DNA of 64,000 nt. It comes from Nitrosopumilus sp. (lineage in GTDB: Archaea; Thermoproteota; Nitrososphaeria; Nitrososphaerales; Nitrosopumilaceae). The translations under genes were made by a program, and so were the position numbers. Positions within the stretch are counted from its first letter, which is position 1. The number at the start of each line of letters is the position of its first letter. The notes under the pieces were generated by a model. That model had not been told where the DNA came from. It saw only the letters and a program-made list of their open reading frames with translations, and did no database searches. The DNA is taken from contig NZ_JAILWM010000003.1 of the NCBI RefSeq assembly GCF_025698945.1, positions 1 through 64,000 on the forward strand. Reading direction: 5' to 3'. This document shows positions 1 through 8,088 of the stretch, piece by piece.

Positions 1-331
1 CTTCAAAACCTACTCCCAGTCCTAGAGGTTCACTGCCAAAACAATCAGATGATGAGCTTCCACAAGAATTAGATCTTGCACCAGAACCAATAACAGAATC
101 TGATGATGAGGCAACTCCAGAGCAAATAGCTAGACTAGAACAATTAGAAAAACAACTTCAAGAATTAGAATCACTTTCTGTAGAGACACCAGAACCAGCA
201 ACTCCTTCAAAACCTACTCCCAGTCCTAGAGGTTCACTGCCAAAACAATCAGATGATGAGCTTCCACAAGAATTAGATCTTGCACCAGAACCAATAACAG
301 AATCTGATGATGAGGCAACTCCAGAGCAAAT
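1..331 (+). repeat. 204-bp-period in-frame tandem duplication
   Basis: Bases 1-127 recur without a mismatch at 205-331, a period of 204 bp or exactly 68 codons. The copy may extend further left, outside the window. The repeat keeps the reading frame of the surrounding gene and encodes a Pro/Ser linker, an acidic segment and the beginning of a coiled-coil module. Confidence 0.9.
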
Positions 332-848
332 TGCACAATTAAATGATCTTCAAGAACAAATTAATGAATTAGAAGATATGTTATCATCCATTATTTTCCC
401 AGAAACAAAACCCTACGAAGACGATGAGGCAACTCCAGAGCAAATTGCACAATTAAATGATCTTCAAGAACAAATTAATGAATTAGAAGATATACTTTCT
501 ACAAAATTAAATCCTGATTCAATGAAATCTACAAAAAAAATTACTAAAAAACAATCAAAAAAAGTCAAACCACAAGTTGACACTTTTGAAGTTAGAAAGA
601 AAATTATCCCTAGAATAAAAAAACAAAATAAAAAACTTGATTCTTTGGAGAAAAAACTACATAGTTCAACAATACAAGATAATGTATTAACAAATAATTC
701 TCCTGAGGCTTATTGTGTAAAATGTAAAACTAAGAGAAAGATTAACACTCCTCGAGAAACTATTATGAAAAATGGAAGAGCTGCTACTACGGGATTTTGT
801 TCTGAATGTGGATGTAAAGTTTTTAGAATTGGAAAAATGAAAAAATAA
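3..848 (+). CDS. Repeat-containing coiled-coil protein with C-terminal zinc ribbon (5' partial)
   Basis: The frame is open from base 3 to the stop at 848, so the start lies left of the window; the ATG at 378 is internal. The visible 281 residues consist of acidic, Pro-rich linkers alternating with heptad-like segments of the type ATPEQIAQLNDLQEQINELE, seen three times. A Lys-rich stretch follows, then a C-terminal zinc ribbon with Cys codons at 714, 723, 798 and 807 (CVKC and CSEC) plus another Cys at 813. The ribbon resembles the DUF5679 family, which I assign from pattern only. The repeats are perfect at DNA level, which suggests recent unequal duplication. No enzymatic motif is visible; a DNA-, RNA- or protein-binding scaffold is possible but unproven. 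Confidence 0.75.
   Translation, partial: SKPTPSPRGSLPKQSDDELPQELDLAPEPITESDDEATPEQIARLEQLEKQLQELESLSVETPEPATPSKPTPSPRGSLPKQSDDELPQELDLAPEPITESDDEATPEQIAQLNDLQEQINELEDMLSSIIFPETKPYEDDEATPEQIAQLNDLQEQINELEDILSTKLNPDSMKSTKKITKKQSKKVKPQVDTFEVRKKIIPRIKKQNKKLDSLEKKLHSSTIQDNVLTNNSPEAYCVKCKTKRKINTPRETIMKNGRAATTGFCSECGCKVFRIGKMKK
309..493 (+). repeat. 114-bp-period in-frame tandem duplication
   Basis: Bases 309-379 recur without a mismatch at 423-493, a period of 114 bp or 38 codons. It duplicates the coiled-coil module beginning ATPEQIAQLNDL inside the same gene and is nested after the 204-bp duplication. Confidence 0.9.
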
Positions 849-863
849 TTCTAACTGTTTGGA

Positions 864-1334
864 TTACATTTGACCAGATTGCCAGGCTTGGTTGAATTTT
901 TTAATTGCTTCTTGATATGCCTTTATTGAATCGTCACCAGACGTTTTGAGAAATTTTTCCCACTGTTCATTGAATTTTTTGATTGATTCAATATTGGTTT
1001 CTTTGAAAATACTCTCTATCATCTTTGTTTGTTGTTTGATATATTCTGGTCCTATTTCTTGCCAAGTATTTTCCCAACTTGAACTAACTTTTTTTAATAA
1101 TTCAGCATCTGATTCAATAGCTTTTTGGCAGGCATCATGATAAGTCATTAGTGTTTCATTAGTGGCTTTTTGCCATTGTGCTAGAGATTCTTTCCATCCC
1201 GTCAAGGCAGAATTATATTCTTTCCATGCTTTTTCAAATTCTGGTTTTTTTGATGGATTGCTAGTTTGTTTTTTTGGTTTTGATGTGGTCTTTTTTACTG
1301 GTTTCTTTTTTGTAGTGCTCTTTTTCTTAGCCAT
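864..1334 (-). CDS. Lys-rich-tailed coiled-coil protein, unknown function
   Basis: 156 residues. The first 30 are almost entirely Lys, Thr, Ser and Pro, like a histone-H1-style or PHA-granule (PhaM/PhaF-like) basic tail. The remainder is predicted helical, with many Trp and Gln residues (WKEYNSALTGWKESLAQWQK) and no Cys. Such an amphipathic helical protein with a basic tail could be phasin-like or nucleoid-associated; this is inference from composition only. It converges with the zinc-ribbon gene at 848, leaving 15 bp between stops. No membrane segment or signal peptide. Confidence 0.7.
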   Translation of the reverse strand: MAKKKSTTKKKPVKKTTSKPKKQTSNPSKKPEFEKAWKEYNSALTGWKESLAQWQKATNETLMTYHDACQKAIESDAELLKKVSSSWENTWQEIGPEYIKQQTKMIESIFKETNIESIKKFNEQWEKFLKTSGDDSIKAYQEAIKKFNQAWQSGQM

Positions 1335-1405
1335 AATATTCTCTTAAAATAGTAGATGTTAAATCTTTCAAAAAGATTCAGTGTGAAATAACTTTTGAAT
1401 ATTTA

Positions 1406-1564
1406 CTAAAATTTTGACGCCCGTGTAAAATTCACTCTGTGTTCTAGATCTTTTCCTTTGAATAATTTATAGTGGTTTTTACAAAGTTTTCTCGTTTCCC
1501 TAAAACTTATTTTTACAATTTCTATGGCTTGTTGTTTACACTCTGAAATACTACATTGCATCAT
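1406..1564 (-). CDS. Small zinc-finger-like protein (52 aa)
   Basis: Reads MMQCSISECKQQ... to a TAG stop at 1406-1408, 52 residues. Cys4, Cys9, Cys28 and His31 form a C-x4-C-x18-C-x2-H pattern ending in HY, typical of short treble-clef-like zinc fingers in archaeal and phage proteins. The protein is basic (pI looks high), which fits nucleic-acid binding. It fills most of the otherwise empty 1335-1651 interval. The coding call rests on the metal-ligand pattern; comparative evidence is not available here. Confidence 0.5.
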   Translation of the reverse strand: MMQCSISECKQQAIEIVKISFRETRKLCKNHYKLFKGKDLEHRVNFTRASKF

Positions 1565-1651
1565 TACAACTTTATTTTATTTCTTAATAAAACTTTGAAA
1601 TTATGTAATTACCTGTGCTAACTTTTTATCTGTGATTTGAATGAAAAAATT

Positions 1652-1861
1652 ATGAATGATGATGAGAAGGGTAAACGATTTTTAGAATTAATTGACGAAC
1701 AAAATAATATCCAATGGGGCATAGTTGCTAAATTATCTTCTTTAATTACGTCTAATTGGAATTCCGAAGAAAGAAAAAAAGAACTTGAAGAATTAGTTGA
1801 ACAACATTCTGTTATAACTAAAGAACTAAACAGTCTTGATGAGAAAAACAGTATTTTATAA
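1652..1861 (+). CDS. Small acidic helical protein, unknown
   Basis: 69 residues from ATG 1652; a TTG at 1637 would add five. I prefer 1652 because a TATA-like ctttttatc at 1622-1630 sits about 25 nt upstream, the usual spacing for a leaderless archaeal message. The product is Glu/Lys-rich and helical with a single Trp pair region (QWGIVAKLSSLITSNW) and a second helix of EERKKELEELVEQ. No family recognised. Its stop overlaps the convergent ctaB stop by 6 bp. Confidence 0.55.
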   Translation: MNDDEKGKRFLELIDEQNNIQWGIVAKLSSLITSNWNSEERKKELEELVEQHSVITKELNSLDEKNSIL

Positions 1862-2785
1862 TGCAGAGTCTATCATTAATGCAATAAATAATACTGCTAA
1901 ATATGGACTAGAAAACTTAAACAATGTCCATGAGGCCTTCTCCATTGGTTTTGCAATTACCCAAACAGAAAGTGCTATCATTAATGCCCCTGATGCAATT
2001 GCAGTCCACAAATAAACTCCTCCTACCATAGCTTCCCCGTTTTCTGTAGTGATAAAGAATGGAGCTAAAGAAAATAATACCATGACAACAGTTGAGCCGG
2101 CAATTGCTCTTGCAGATGTTTTCTCTGATTGTACTGCAGTTAACATTGGAACATTGACTTTATTGTAATCTTCTTTGAAATGTAATGTTAAAGCCCAAAT
2201 GTGCATTGGAATCCAAATAAACACTAATCCTGCCATAGCTAATCCCATTGTCCATAAATCTGACATACTTACTGCAACCCATCCAATCATTGGGGGTGAA
2301 CCTCCGCATAATCCTCCTAAAATTATATTTGTTCTTGAATTTCTTTTTAATGCATATGAATAAACAAGAATGTTATTTATCAATCCAAATGCAATGAATG
2401 TTGTAGCCCACAAACCCTGTTCTAATGTAGTGGTAAAAGAAATTGCAAAAGCTAAAACTAATGATATTCCTGCCAATGCTAATCCAAAGTTTCTTGCCTT
2501 CTCAGCAGGATGAATTCTTTTAGATGGTAGAGGTCTTCCCTTTGTTCTTTCCATTATTGCATCAATGTCTCTATCATGATAGTTAGTCAATGTGTTTGCT
2601 GCAGCAGAACCGGCAGCTACTGAAAATAACATCAAAACCCAAGTCGCTGGAGATATTTCAATTTCATAAATATTTGAGGCAGTTAAAGCTGCTCCAAATG
2701 CAGTAAAAACTAGTAAATACCAGATTTTTGGCTTTGTTAATTCATAGTATACTGCAACCCTGGACTCTGATTTTTGTTTCTGCAC
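1856..2785 (-). CDS. ctaB: Protoheme IX farnesyltransferase (heme O synthase)
   Basis: UbiA-family prenyltransferase of 309 residues with about nine hydrophobic segments. It transfers farnesyl from farnesyl diphosphate to heme b, giving heme O, the precursor of heme A for the terminal oxidase. The Mg-diphosphate site is visible as N68-YH-D71-RDI-D75 followed by ERTKGRPLPS, the signature of heme O synthase rather than of quinone prenyltransferases. The partner heme A synthase lies at 26541 beside the oxidase genes. The start is two bases downstream of an Lrp-family gene's stop on the same strand, so the two are probably cotranscribed. Confidence 0.92.
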   Translation of the reverse strand: MQKQKSESRVAVYYELTKPKIWYLLVFTAFGAALTASNIYEIEISPATWVLMLFSVAAGSAAANTLTNYHDRDIDAIMERTKGRPLPSKRIHPAEKARNFGLALAGISLVLAFAISFTTTLEQGLWATTFIAFGLINNILVYSYALKRNSRTNIILGGLCGGSPPMIGWVAVSMSDLWTMGLAMAGLVFIWIPMHIWALTLHFKEDYNKVNVPMLTAVQSEKTSARAIAGSTVVMVLFSLAPFFITTENGEAMVGGVYLWTAIASGALMIALSVWVIAKPMEKASWTLFKFSSPYLAVLFIALMIDSAL

Positions 2786-2787
2786 CG

Positions 2788-3246
2788 TTATTCACTATCC
2801 TTTGATGGCATATATGGCATTGCTTTCATTCGTGATTTCATTTCAATAAATGATTCTGAAGACTGAATTCCATTAATCCTACCTATTTTTTCAGAGATCA
2901 TCTTATGCATCTGATCTAAGGATTTTGAATACATTGTTACTAAAATATCGAATCTTCCTGTAACTTCTGCTACTTCTCTGACTCCATCTATCTTAAACAA
3001 CTCCTCAATAATGTGATCTCTTTTTTTTGTATCCATATTAATTCCAGTTAATGCTTTAACATTATATCCAAGCTCTACATCGTTTACCACAATTGTAAAT
3101 CGTTCAATTAATTTTCTTTTAACTAGTCTTTTGATTCGTGAATATACTACAGATGAATTTACATTGATTTTTTTTGATAATCTTGGAACTGAAATTGAGG
3201 CATCATTTGATAATTCGGATAAAATCTGTAAATCTAATTCATCCAC
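2788..3246 (-). CDS. Lrp/AsnC-family transcriptional regulator
   Basis: 152 residues: an N-terminal winged helix-turn-helix (about 1-60, opening MDELDLQILSELSNDASIS with the recognition region NVNSSVVYSRIKRL) and a C-terminal RAM/ACT-like ligand and oligomerisation domain (about 65-145, containing VREVAEVTGRFDILVTM). Full length for the family. It is the upstream gene of a two-gene unit with ctaB, which suggests but does not prove control of heme O synthesis. Ligand cannot be inferred. Confidence 0.9.
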   Translation of the reverse strand: MDELDLQILSELSNDASISVPRLSKKINVNSSVVYSRIKRLVKRKLIERFTIVVNDVELGYNVKALTGINMDTKKRDHIIEELFKIDGVREVAEVTGRFDILVTMYSKSLDQMHKMISEKIGRINGIQSSESFIEMKSRMKAMPYMPSKDSE

Positions 3247-3325
3247 TTTTGCCGTTCAAAACACCTGAGTCGATCTAGATTTCTGGTTCTTATAAAGTTA
3301 TTATTGAAAAAATTGCAAAAAAAAT

Positions 3326-4402
3326 CTAAATCTTTCCTTTTTTGTATAACATTTCTGCTAATAGAACAGCACCTTTAGCTGAACCCATTTTTTTGTTATG
3401 TGAGAACAACATGTACTTTAATCCATGATCAAATAGTTCTTCAGTCTCCACTCTTCCAATTGTTGTCGTCATTCCATCCCCAACTGTTCTCTCCATTCTA
3501 GGTTGAGGTCTTGTAGGATCATCATGAAATGCATAATATTGTGCAGGAGCAGATGGTAATCCTACCACTGAACTATCCTTGTTATATTGATTGTATGTTT
3601 CTTTAGCCATTATGGGATCAATCTGTTGCGTTGTTTCAACAAAAACTGATTCTGTATGTCCATCAATTACTGGGACTCTTGTACAAGTACAACTAACTCT
3701 AATATCTGCATCAACAATTTTTCCATCTACTAATTTTCCCAAAATTTTTCTTGTTTCAAGTCGTACTTTTCCCTCTTCTTTTGGGATATATGGAATAATG
3801 TTATCTGTTATTCCCATAGCTGACACACCCGATTTTCCACCCCCTGATATGGCTTGCATTGAGGTCATCATTACTTTTTTTGCACCGTATTTTTCAAGTA
3901 ATGGCTTTAGAGTGATAGCTAATCCAGTTGTAGTACAGTTTGGAAGTGGTGCAATCCAGCCTTTCCAATTTCTGTTCTTTTTTTGAATATCTAGTAAATC
4001 AGATTGTTCATCGTTAATTCCTGGAATAAGAATTGGAACATCATCTTCATATCTATATGCTGAACTAGTTGAGATTACTGGAAGATCTGCAGCCATTTTT
4101 GTTTCAATAGCTCTAGCTGCTTCAGATTCTACTGCAGAAAATACTAAATCCAATTTAGATACATCTAATTCATCAATTCTTTTTACAGTCATTTCTTTGA
4201 TATATTCAGGAATTTCTCCACTTACATCCCAAGCAACAATTCCACTTGGATCTCTAATTGCATCAAGATATTTTTTCCCGGCAGAACGCTCAGATGCAGC
4301 AATTTGTGTTACTTCAAACCATGGATGGTTATTTAATGACTGAACAAATTCTTGCCCAACAGAACCTGTAACACCAATTATTGCAACTCTTTTTTTATCC
4401 AT
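3326..4402 (-). CDS. asd: Aspartate-semialdehyde dehydrogenase (archaeal/fungal type)
   Basis: 358 residues from ATG 4402; a TTG at 4426 would add eight. ATG is favoured because a TTATTAAT element lies about 25 nt upstream. It reduces aspartyl phosphate to aspartate semialdehyde for Thr, Met and Lys synthesis, after the aspartokinase encoded at 32881. Visible motifs are the NADP-binding GVTGSVG near residues 10-16 and the catalytic Cys in LPNCTTTG (about C156). In Sulfolobales a paralogue of this family is malonyl-CoA reductase of the 3HP/4HB cycle, so that alternative should be kept in mind, but the sequence looks like ordinary ASADH. Confidence 0.88.
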   Translation of the reverse strand: MDKKRVAIIGVTGSVGQEFVQSLNNHPWFEVTQIAASERSAGKKYLDAIRDPSGIVAWDVSGEIPEYIKEMTVKRIDELDVSKLDLVFSAVESEAARAIETKMAADLPVISTSSAYRYEDDVPILIPGINDEQSDLLDIQKKNRNWKGWIAPLPNCTTTGLAITLKPLLEKYGAKKVMMTSMQAISGGGKSGVSAMGITDNIIPYIPKEEGKVRLETRKILGKLVDGKIVDADIRVSCTCTRVPVIDGHTESVFVETTQQIDPIMAKETYNQYNKDSSVVGLPSAPAQYYAFHDDPTRPQPRMERTVGDGMTTTIGRVETEELFDHGLKYMLFSHNKKMGSAKGAVLLAEMLYKKGKI

Positions 4403-4486
4403 ATTTTGATGAATGATCGCTTTCAATTAATAATCCTTTACTGATTTTACCAAAACATACTAAATCGGCTAATTCTATTTGGAACT

Positions 4487-5566
4487 GTGAAAATAACATC
4501 AAAATCTTCAATTCTCAATCATATTCCAGTCGAACATGGTGCCAGAATTCCATTAAATAATTCAAATTCTGTAATAGATTTTAGTTCAAATATCAATCCA
4601 CTAGGAATGCCAAAATCTGTAAAAATGATTCTTCAAAAAAATTTGGAAAATATTCAAAATTATCCCGATTTTGGCTCTTCAATTGTTTTCTCAAGCCTAG
4701 AAAAATACACTCATTTACCCAGATCCAATCTTACGGTAGGAAATGGCGCAATCGAGATCATCTATAATTTTTGTTTCGCATTTTTATCCAAAAAAACATC
4801 TGTCTTAATTCCTATTCCAACATTTCAAGAATATGAAACTGCCTCAAAACTACATAATTCAAAAATTTTATTTTTAAAAACTATGAATCTTGCAGAAAAT
4901 CTTGATTTATTTATTTCAAAAATTCCAAAAAATGGATGTGTGTTTTTATGTAATCCCAATAATCCAACAGGCAATCTCTTATCAAAAAACAAAGTACTTA
5001 AAATAATCAAATCTGCAAAAAAACTTTCTTCAATAGTATTTGTTGATGAATGTTTTATTGAATTAGTTCCAAATTATAATGAATCTGTAATATCTTATGT
5101 AAAGAAATATGATAATTTGATAGTTTTACGTTCCTTGACAAAATCTTATGGACTTCCAGGTATTAGAATTGGTTATGCAGCAGGATCTAAAAAAATTATT
5201 GATATATTGGAAAAAATAAAAATTCCATGGAGTGTAAATTCTTTAGCACAACAAGCCGCTAGTAATGCTCTGAGAAATAAACAACATCTAAAAAAATCTA
5301 AGATTCTAATTCAAAAAGAATTGAACTATCTTAATGATCAATTCTCAAAATTAAAGGGTTTTGAATATGTTGATTCATATACAAATTTTATTTTAATAAA
5401 AACAATTTATGATTCAACTAAATTACAATCAAAACTACTTAAACACAAAATCTTGATTAGAGATTGTAAAAATTTTAGAGGATTAAATAACCACTATATC
5501 CGAATTGCAGTTAAGTCACATAAGGAGAATCTAAAACTAATTCAAGCTTTGGAGAAAATAATATGA
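4487..5566 (+). CDS. cobD: Threonine-phosphate decarboxylase / class II PLP aminotransferase fold
   Basis: 359 residues from GTG 4487. Fold type I PLP enzyme of the histidinol-phosphate aminotransferase family: NPNNPTG near residues 156-162, Asp in VDECF (about D187), and the PLP lysine in SLTKSYGLPGIRIGY (about K219). As first gene of a cobalamin operon it most likely decarboxylates L-threonine phosphate to (R)-1-amino-2-propanol phosphate, the linker of the nucleotide loop. Its stop overlaps the next start by 4 bp. An HisC role is possible by sequence alone; operon context decides. Confidence 0.82.
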   Translation: MKITSKSSILNHIPVEHGARIPLNNSNSVIDFSSNINPLGMPKSVKMILQKNLENIQNYPDFGSSIVFSSLEKYTHLPRSNLTVGNGAIEIIYNFCFAFLSKKTSVLIPIPTFQEYETASKLHNSKILFLKTMNLAENLDLFISKIPKNGCVFLCNPNNPTGNLLSKNKVLKIIKSAKKLSSIVFVDECFIELVPNYNESVISYVKKYDNLIVLRSLTKSYGLPGIRIGYAAGSKKIIDILEKIKIPWSVNSLAQQAASNALRNKQHLKKSKILIQKELNYLNDQFSKLKGFEYVDSYTNFILIKTIYDSTKLQSKLLKHKILIRDCKNFRGLNNHYIRIAVKSHKENLKLIQALEKII

Positions 5567-6402
5567 AATCATTAATGATACAGGGAACTTCTTCAGGTAC
5601 TGGAAAAACCACACTAGTTGCAGGACTATGTAGAATTTTTTCTGATAAAGGATATTCTGTTGCTCCATTCAAATCTCAAAATATGTCTAATTTTGCCTAT
5701 CTCACGCCTGATTTTGAGATATCTCGTGCTCAAGCAATCCAGGCTATTGGAGCTAGATGCAAAATAACTCCTGACTTGAATCCAATATTGCTCAAGCCCT
5801 TGGGGAATTACAACAGTATGGTGTATCTTAATGGAAAACGCTACAAGAAGATGCATGCCAAAGAATATTATGAAAAATTTGTCAATTCTAATGGAATTAA
5901 AATTGCAACTAAATCTTTGAAGATACTTCAGAAGAATTATGATTTAGTAATATTGGAAGGAGCAGGTTCTCCTGCAGAAGTAAATTTACAAAAATATGAT
6001 ATTGCAAATATGAAAATTGCAAAGGAAGCTAACGCTTCTGTTTTATTGGTTTCGGATATTGATAAGGGTGGTTCTTTTGCAAGTTTAGTAGGAACTATGG
6101 CATTGCTTGAGAAAAAATATCAAAAATTTGTTAAAGGATTTGTGTTTAACAAGTTTAGAGGAGACATTAATGTACTAAAACCTGGATATCAAAAATTAAA
6201 AAAAATTACAGGAATACCTGTAATAGGTACAATTCCATTAATTTCATTGAATTTACCAGAAGAAGATTCTCTAAATTGCAATCCTAAAGAATTTTCATGG
6301 AGTGATAAAAATATTTCAAAAATTGATAAAGAATTAGATGATTTGGCAAAAATTGTTAAATTAAATCTAAATATCAAATCTATTGAGGCAATGCTAAAAT
6401 GA
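5563..6402 (+). CDS. cobQ: Adenosylcobyric acid synthase-like protein lacking the glutaminase domain
   Basis: 279 residues matching the N-terminal ATP-dependent synthetase (BioD-like) half of CobQ/CbiP: P-loop GTSSGTGKTT (8-17), FKSQNMSNF (35-43), LEGAGSPAEVNL and VSDIDKGGSFASLVGTM. Known CobQ proteins are about 480-510 residues, with a C-terminal class I-like glutamine amidotransferase domain; here the protein ends after a short tail and cbiB starts 4 bp before its stop, so no second domain is encoded. Neither a frameshift nor a relic of the missing half is visible. It may use free ammonium or a separate glutaminase. Function as amidating enzyme is inferred. Confidence 0.85.
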   Translation: MKSLMIQGTSSGTGKTTLVAGLCRIFSDKGYSVAPFKSQNMSNFAYLTPDFEISRAQAIQAIGARCKITPDLNPILLKPLGNYNSMVYLNGKRYKKMHAKEYYEKFVNSNGIKIATKSLKILQKNYDLVILEGAGSPAEVNLQKYDIANMKIAKEANASVLLVSDIDKGGSFASLVGTMALLEKKYQKFVKGFVFNKFRGDINVLKPGYQKLKKITGIPVIGTIPLISLNLPEEDSLNCNPKEFSWSDKNISKIDKELDDLAKIVKLNLNIKSIEAMLK

Positions 6403-7370
6403 TTATAGAATCAATATTGGTAATCTCTCTTGCATTACTTCTTGATATGAATTTAGGTGATCCAAAAAATAAATATCATCCAACGGCTTGGATTGGGAAA
6501 CTTATTTCTGTTCTGACACCACTTGCAAAAAACCAATATTCTAAATTAGAAATTCTTGGAGGAATTGTCATTATTGTAATTAGTTCAGGCATTGTAATTC
6601 TATTAACATCGACATTAACAGTTGGGTTATCATTACTCTCACCAGATATTTTCTCATTAATACTAACTATAGTAATTAGTGGATTGCTTCTCAAAACAAC
6701 AATTGCAATTCATGGAATGGAAAAACATGCTAATGCGGTACTAGAATCACTTGGTAAGAATAACCTTGATCAAGCAAGGGAGTGTCTATCTATGATTGTC
6801 AAACGTAATACTAAGAATTTAGACAAAAATCATGTAATTTCAGGCGTACTTGAGAGTATTAGTGAAAATACTGTGGATGGAATAACAGGCCCCTTGTTCT
6901 ATTATGCGCTTTTTGGTTTACCTGGTGCGTTTATGTATCGAGTAGTAAATACTGCTGATTCTATGATTGGATACAAATCTCAAATTTTTAAAAATATAGG
7001 CTGGTTTGCAGCTTCCTGTGATACTATTCTTAATTATATTCCTGCACGACTTACAGGATTAGTTATGATTCTATCAGCAGCAATTTTACAAAACGATTGG
7101 AAAAAATCATTTAAAACTATGATTAGAGATGGTAAAAAAACTGAAAGTCCAAATGCTGGATATCCTATGGCTGCATTGGCAGGAGCTCTTCAAACTAAAT
7201 TTGAAAAAATTAATCATTATCAATTAGGAAATGACGAAATTACATTGACAGAAGAGCATATCTATTCTGCAATTAAAATAATGAAGCTTACTTCGATTCT
7301 ATTCTTTGGAATAATTACTATTCCGATAATTTCTATTTTATCTATTCTTGGATGGTGGATTCATGCTTAA
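6399..7370 (+). CDS. cbiB: Adenosylcobinamide-phosphate synthase
   Basis: 323-residue membrane protein of the CbiB/CobD family. It joins aminopropanol phosphate to adenosylcobyric acid. Family signatures seen are LDMNLGDPKNKYHPTAWIG near the N terminus, KRNTKNLDKNHVISGVLESISENTVDGITGPLFYY split over two segments in the middle, and ESPNAGYPMAALAGAL towards the end. Several hydrophobic helices flank these. ATG overlaps the cobQ stop (ATGA) and its own stop overlaps the start of cobS, so translation is coupled through the operon. Confidence 0.93.
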   Translation: MIIESILVISLALLLDMNLGDPKNKYHPTAWIGKLISVLTPLAKNQYSKLEILGGIVIIVISSGIVILLTSTLTVGLSLLSPDIFSLILTIVISGLLLKTTIAIHGMEKHANAVLESLGKNNLDQARECLSMIVKRNTKNLDKNHVISGVLESISENTVDGITGPLFYYALFGLPGAFMYRVVNTADSMIGYKSQIFKNIGWFAASCDTILNYIPARLTGLVMILSAAILQNDWKKSFKTMIRDGKKTESPNAGYPMAALAGALQTKFEKINHYQLGNDEITLTEEHIYSAIKIMKLTSILFFGIITIPIISILSILGWWIHA

Positions 7371-8088
7371 GGAAATAGGATCAGTATTTTCTTTTTTGAC
7401 AATATTTCCATCATCAAATGCAACATTAGAAACAATTGCAAAATACATGTTTGTATTTCCAATTGTTGGGATTGTAATTGGATTAATTATAGGTTCAATT
7501 GGATTAGGATTGTCATTCTTTTTAGATCCTTTACTTGTTAGCTTGTTAGTGGTAGCATCCATTGCAATTGTCACTGGAATTCATCATGCAGATGGTCTAG
7601 CTGATTTTGCAGATGGTCTTATGGTAAAAGATACTAAAGAAAAAAAATTACAAGCAATGAAAGATCTTTCTACCGGATCTGCAGGAATAGTCAGTATTGT
7701 TTTGTATTTACTTGGATTAATTATTACAATTTCATTAACAAGTGGATTTGAACTTTTTCGTGCAATCTTGATTAGTGAAATTTTAGCAAAATTTTCTATG
7801 GTGTTAATGGCAAGCCTAGGAAATTCTGCCTCTCCAGGCTCAAATTCTCCATTTGTAGCAATTATGAAGGATAAGAAAAAATTAGCTGCGGCATTTTTCA
7901 TTATGATAATTCCAGTTATACTACTTGGAGAAACAACTGGTTTTGTAATGTTAGGTGTGACTGTGACTCTAACACTATTCATACTTGTATTATCTACTCG
8001 TAGTTTTGGAGGAATAACCGGTGATGTTCTTGGTGCAACAAATGAACTTACAAGACTAGCTTCTCTTATGGTGTTTGTTTCAATATGA
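7363..8088 (+). CDS. cobS: Adenosylcobinamide-GDP ribazoletransferase (cobalamin synthase)
   Basis: 241 residues from ATG 7363; a TTG at 7348 would add five. Polytopic CobS-family protein with the metal-binding HHADGLADFADGLM motif at about residues 74-87 and a C-terminal RSFGGITGDVLGATNE motif. It condenses AdoCbi-GDP with alpha-ribazole (phosphate), the last assembly step, at the membrane. The start overlaps the cbiB stop by 8 bp and the stop overlaps the cobY start by 4 bp. Confidence 0.93.
   Translation: MLKEIGSVFSFLTIFPSSNATLETIAKYMFVFPIVGIVIGLIIGSIGLGLSFFLDPLLVSLLVVASIAIVTGIHHADGLADFADGLMVKDTKEKKLQAMKDLSTGSAGIVSIVLYLLGLIITISLTSGFELFRAILISEILAKFSMVLMASLGNSASPGSNSPFVAIMKDKKKLAAAFFIMIIPVILLGETTGFVMLGVTVTLTLFILVLSTRSFGGITGDVLGATNELTRLASLMVFVSI

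Noticed and set aside
1-493. Direct repeats at the left edge taken as a CRISPR or satellite array
   Set aside because: The repeats have periods of 204 and 114 bp, keep one reading frame and encode protein modules; no spacers exist.
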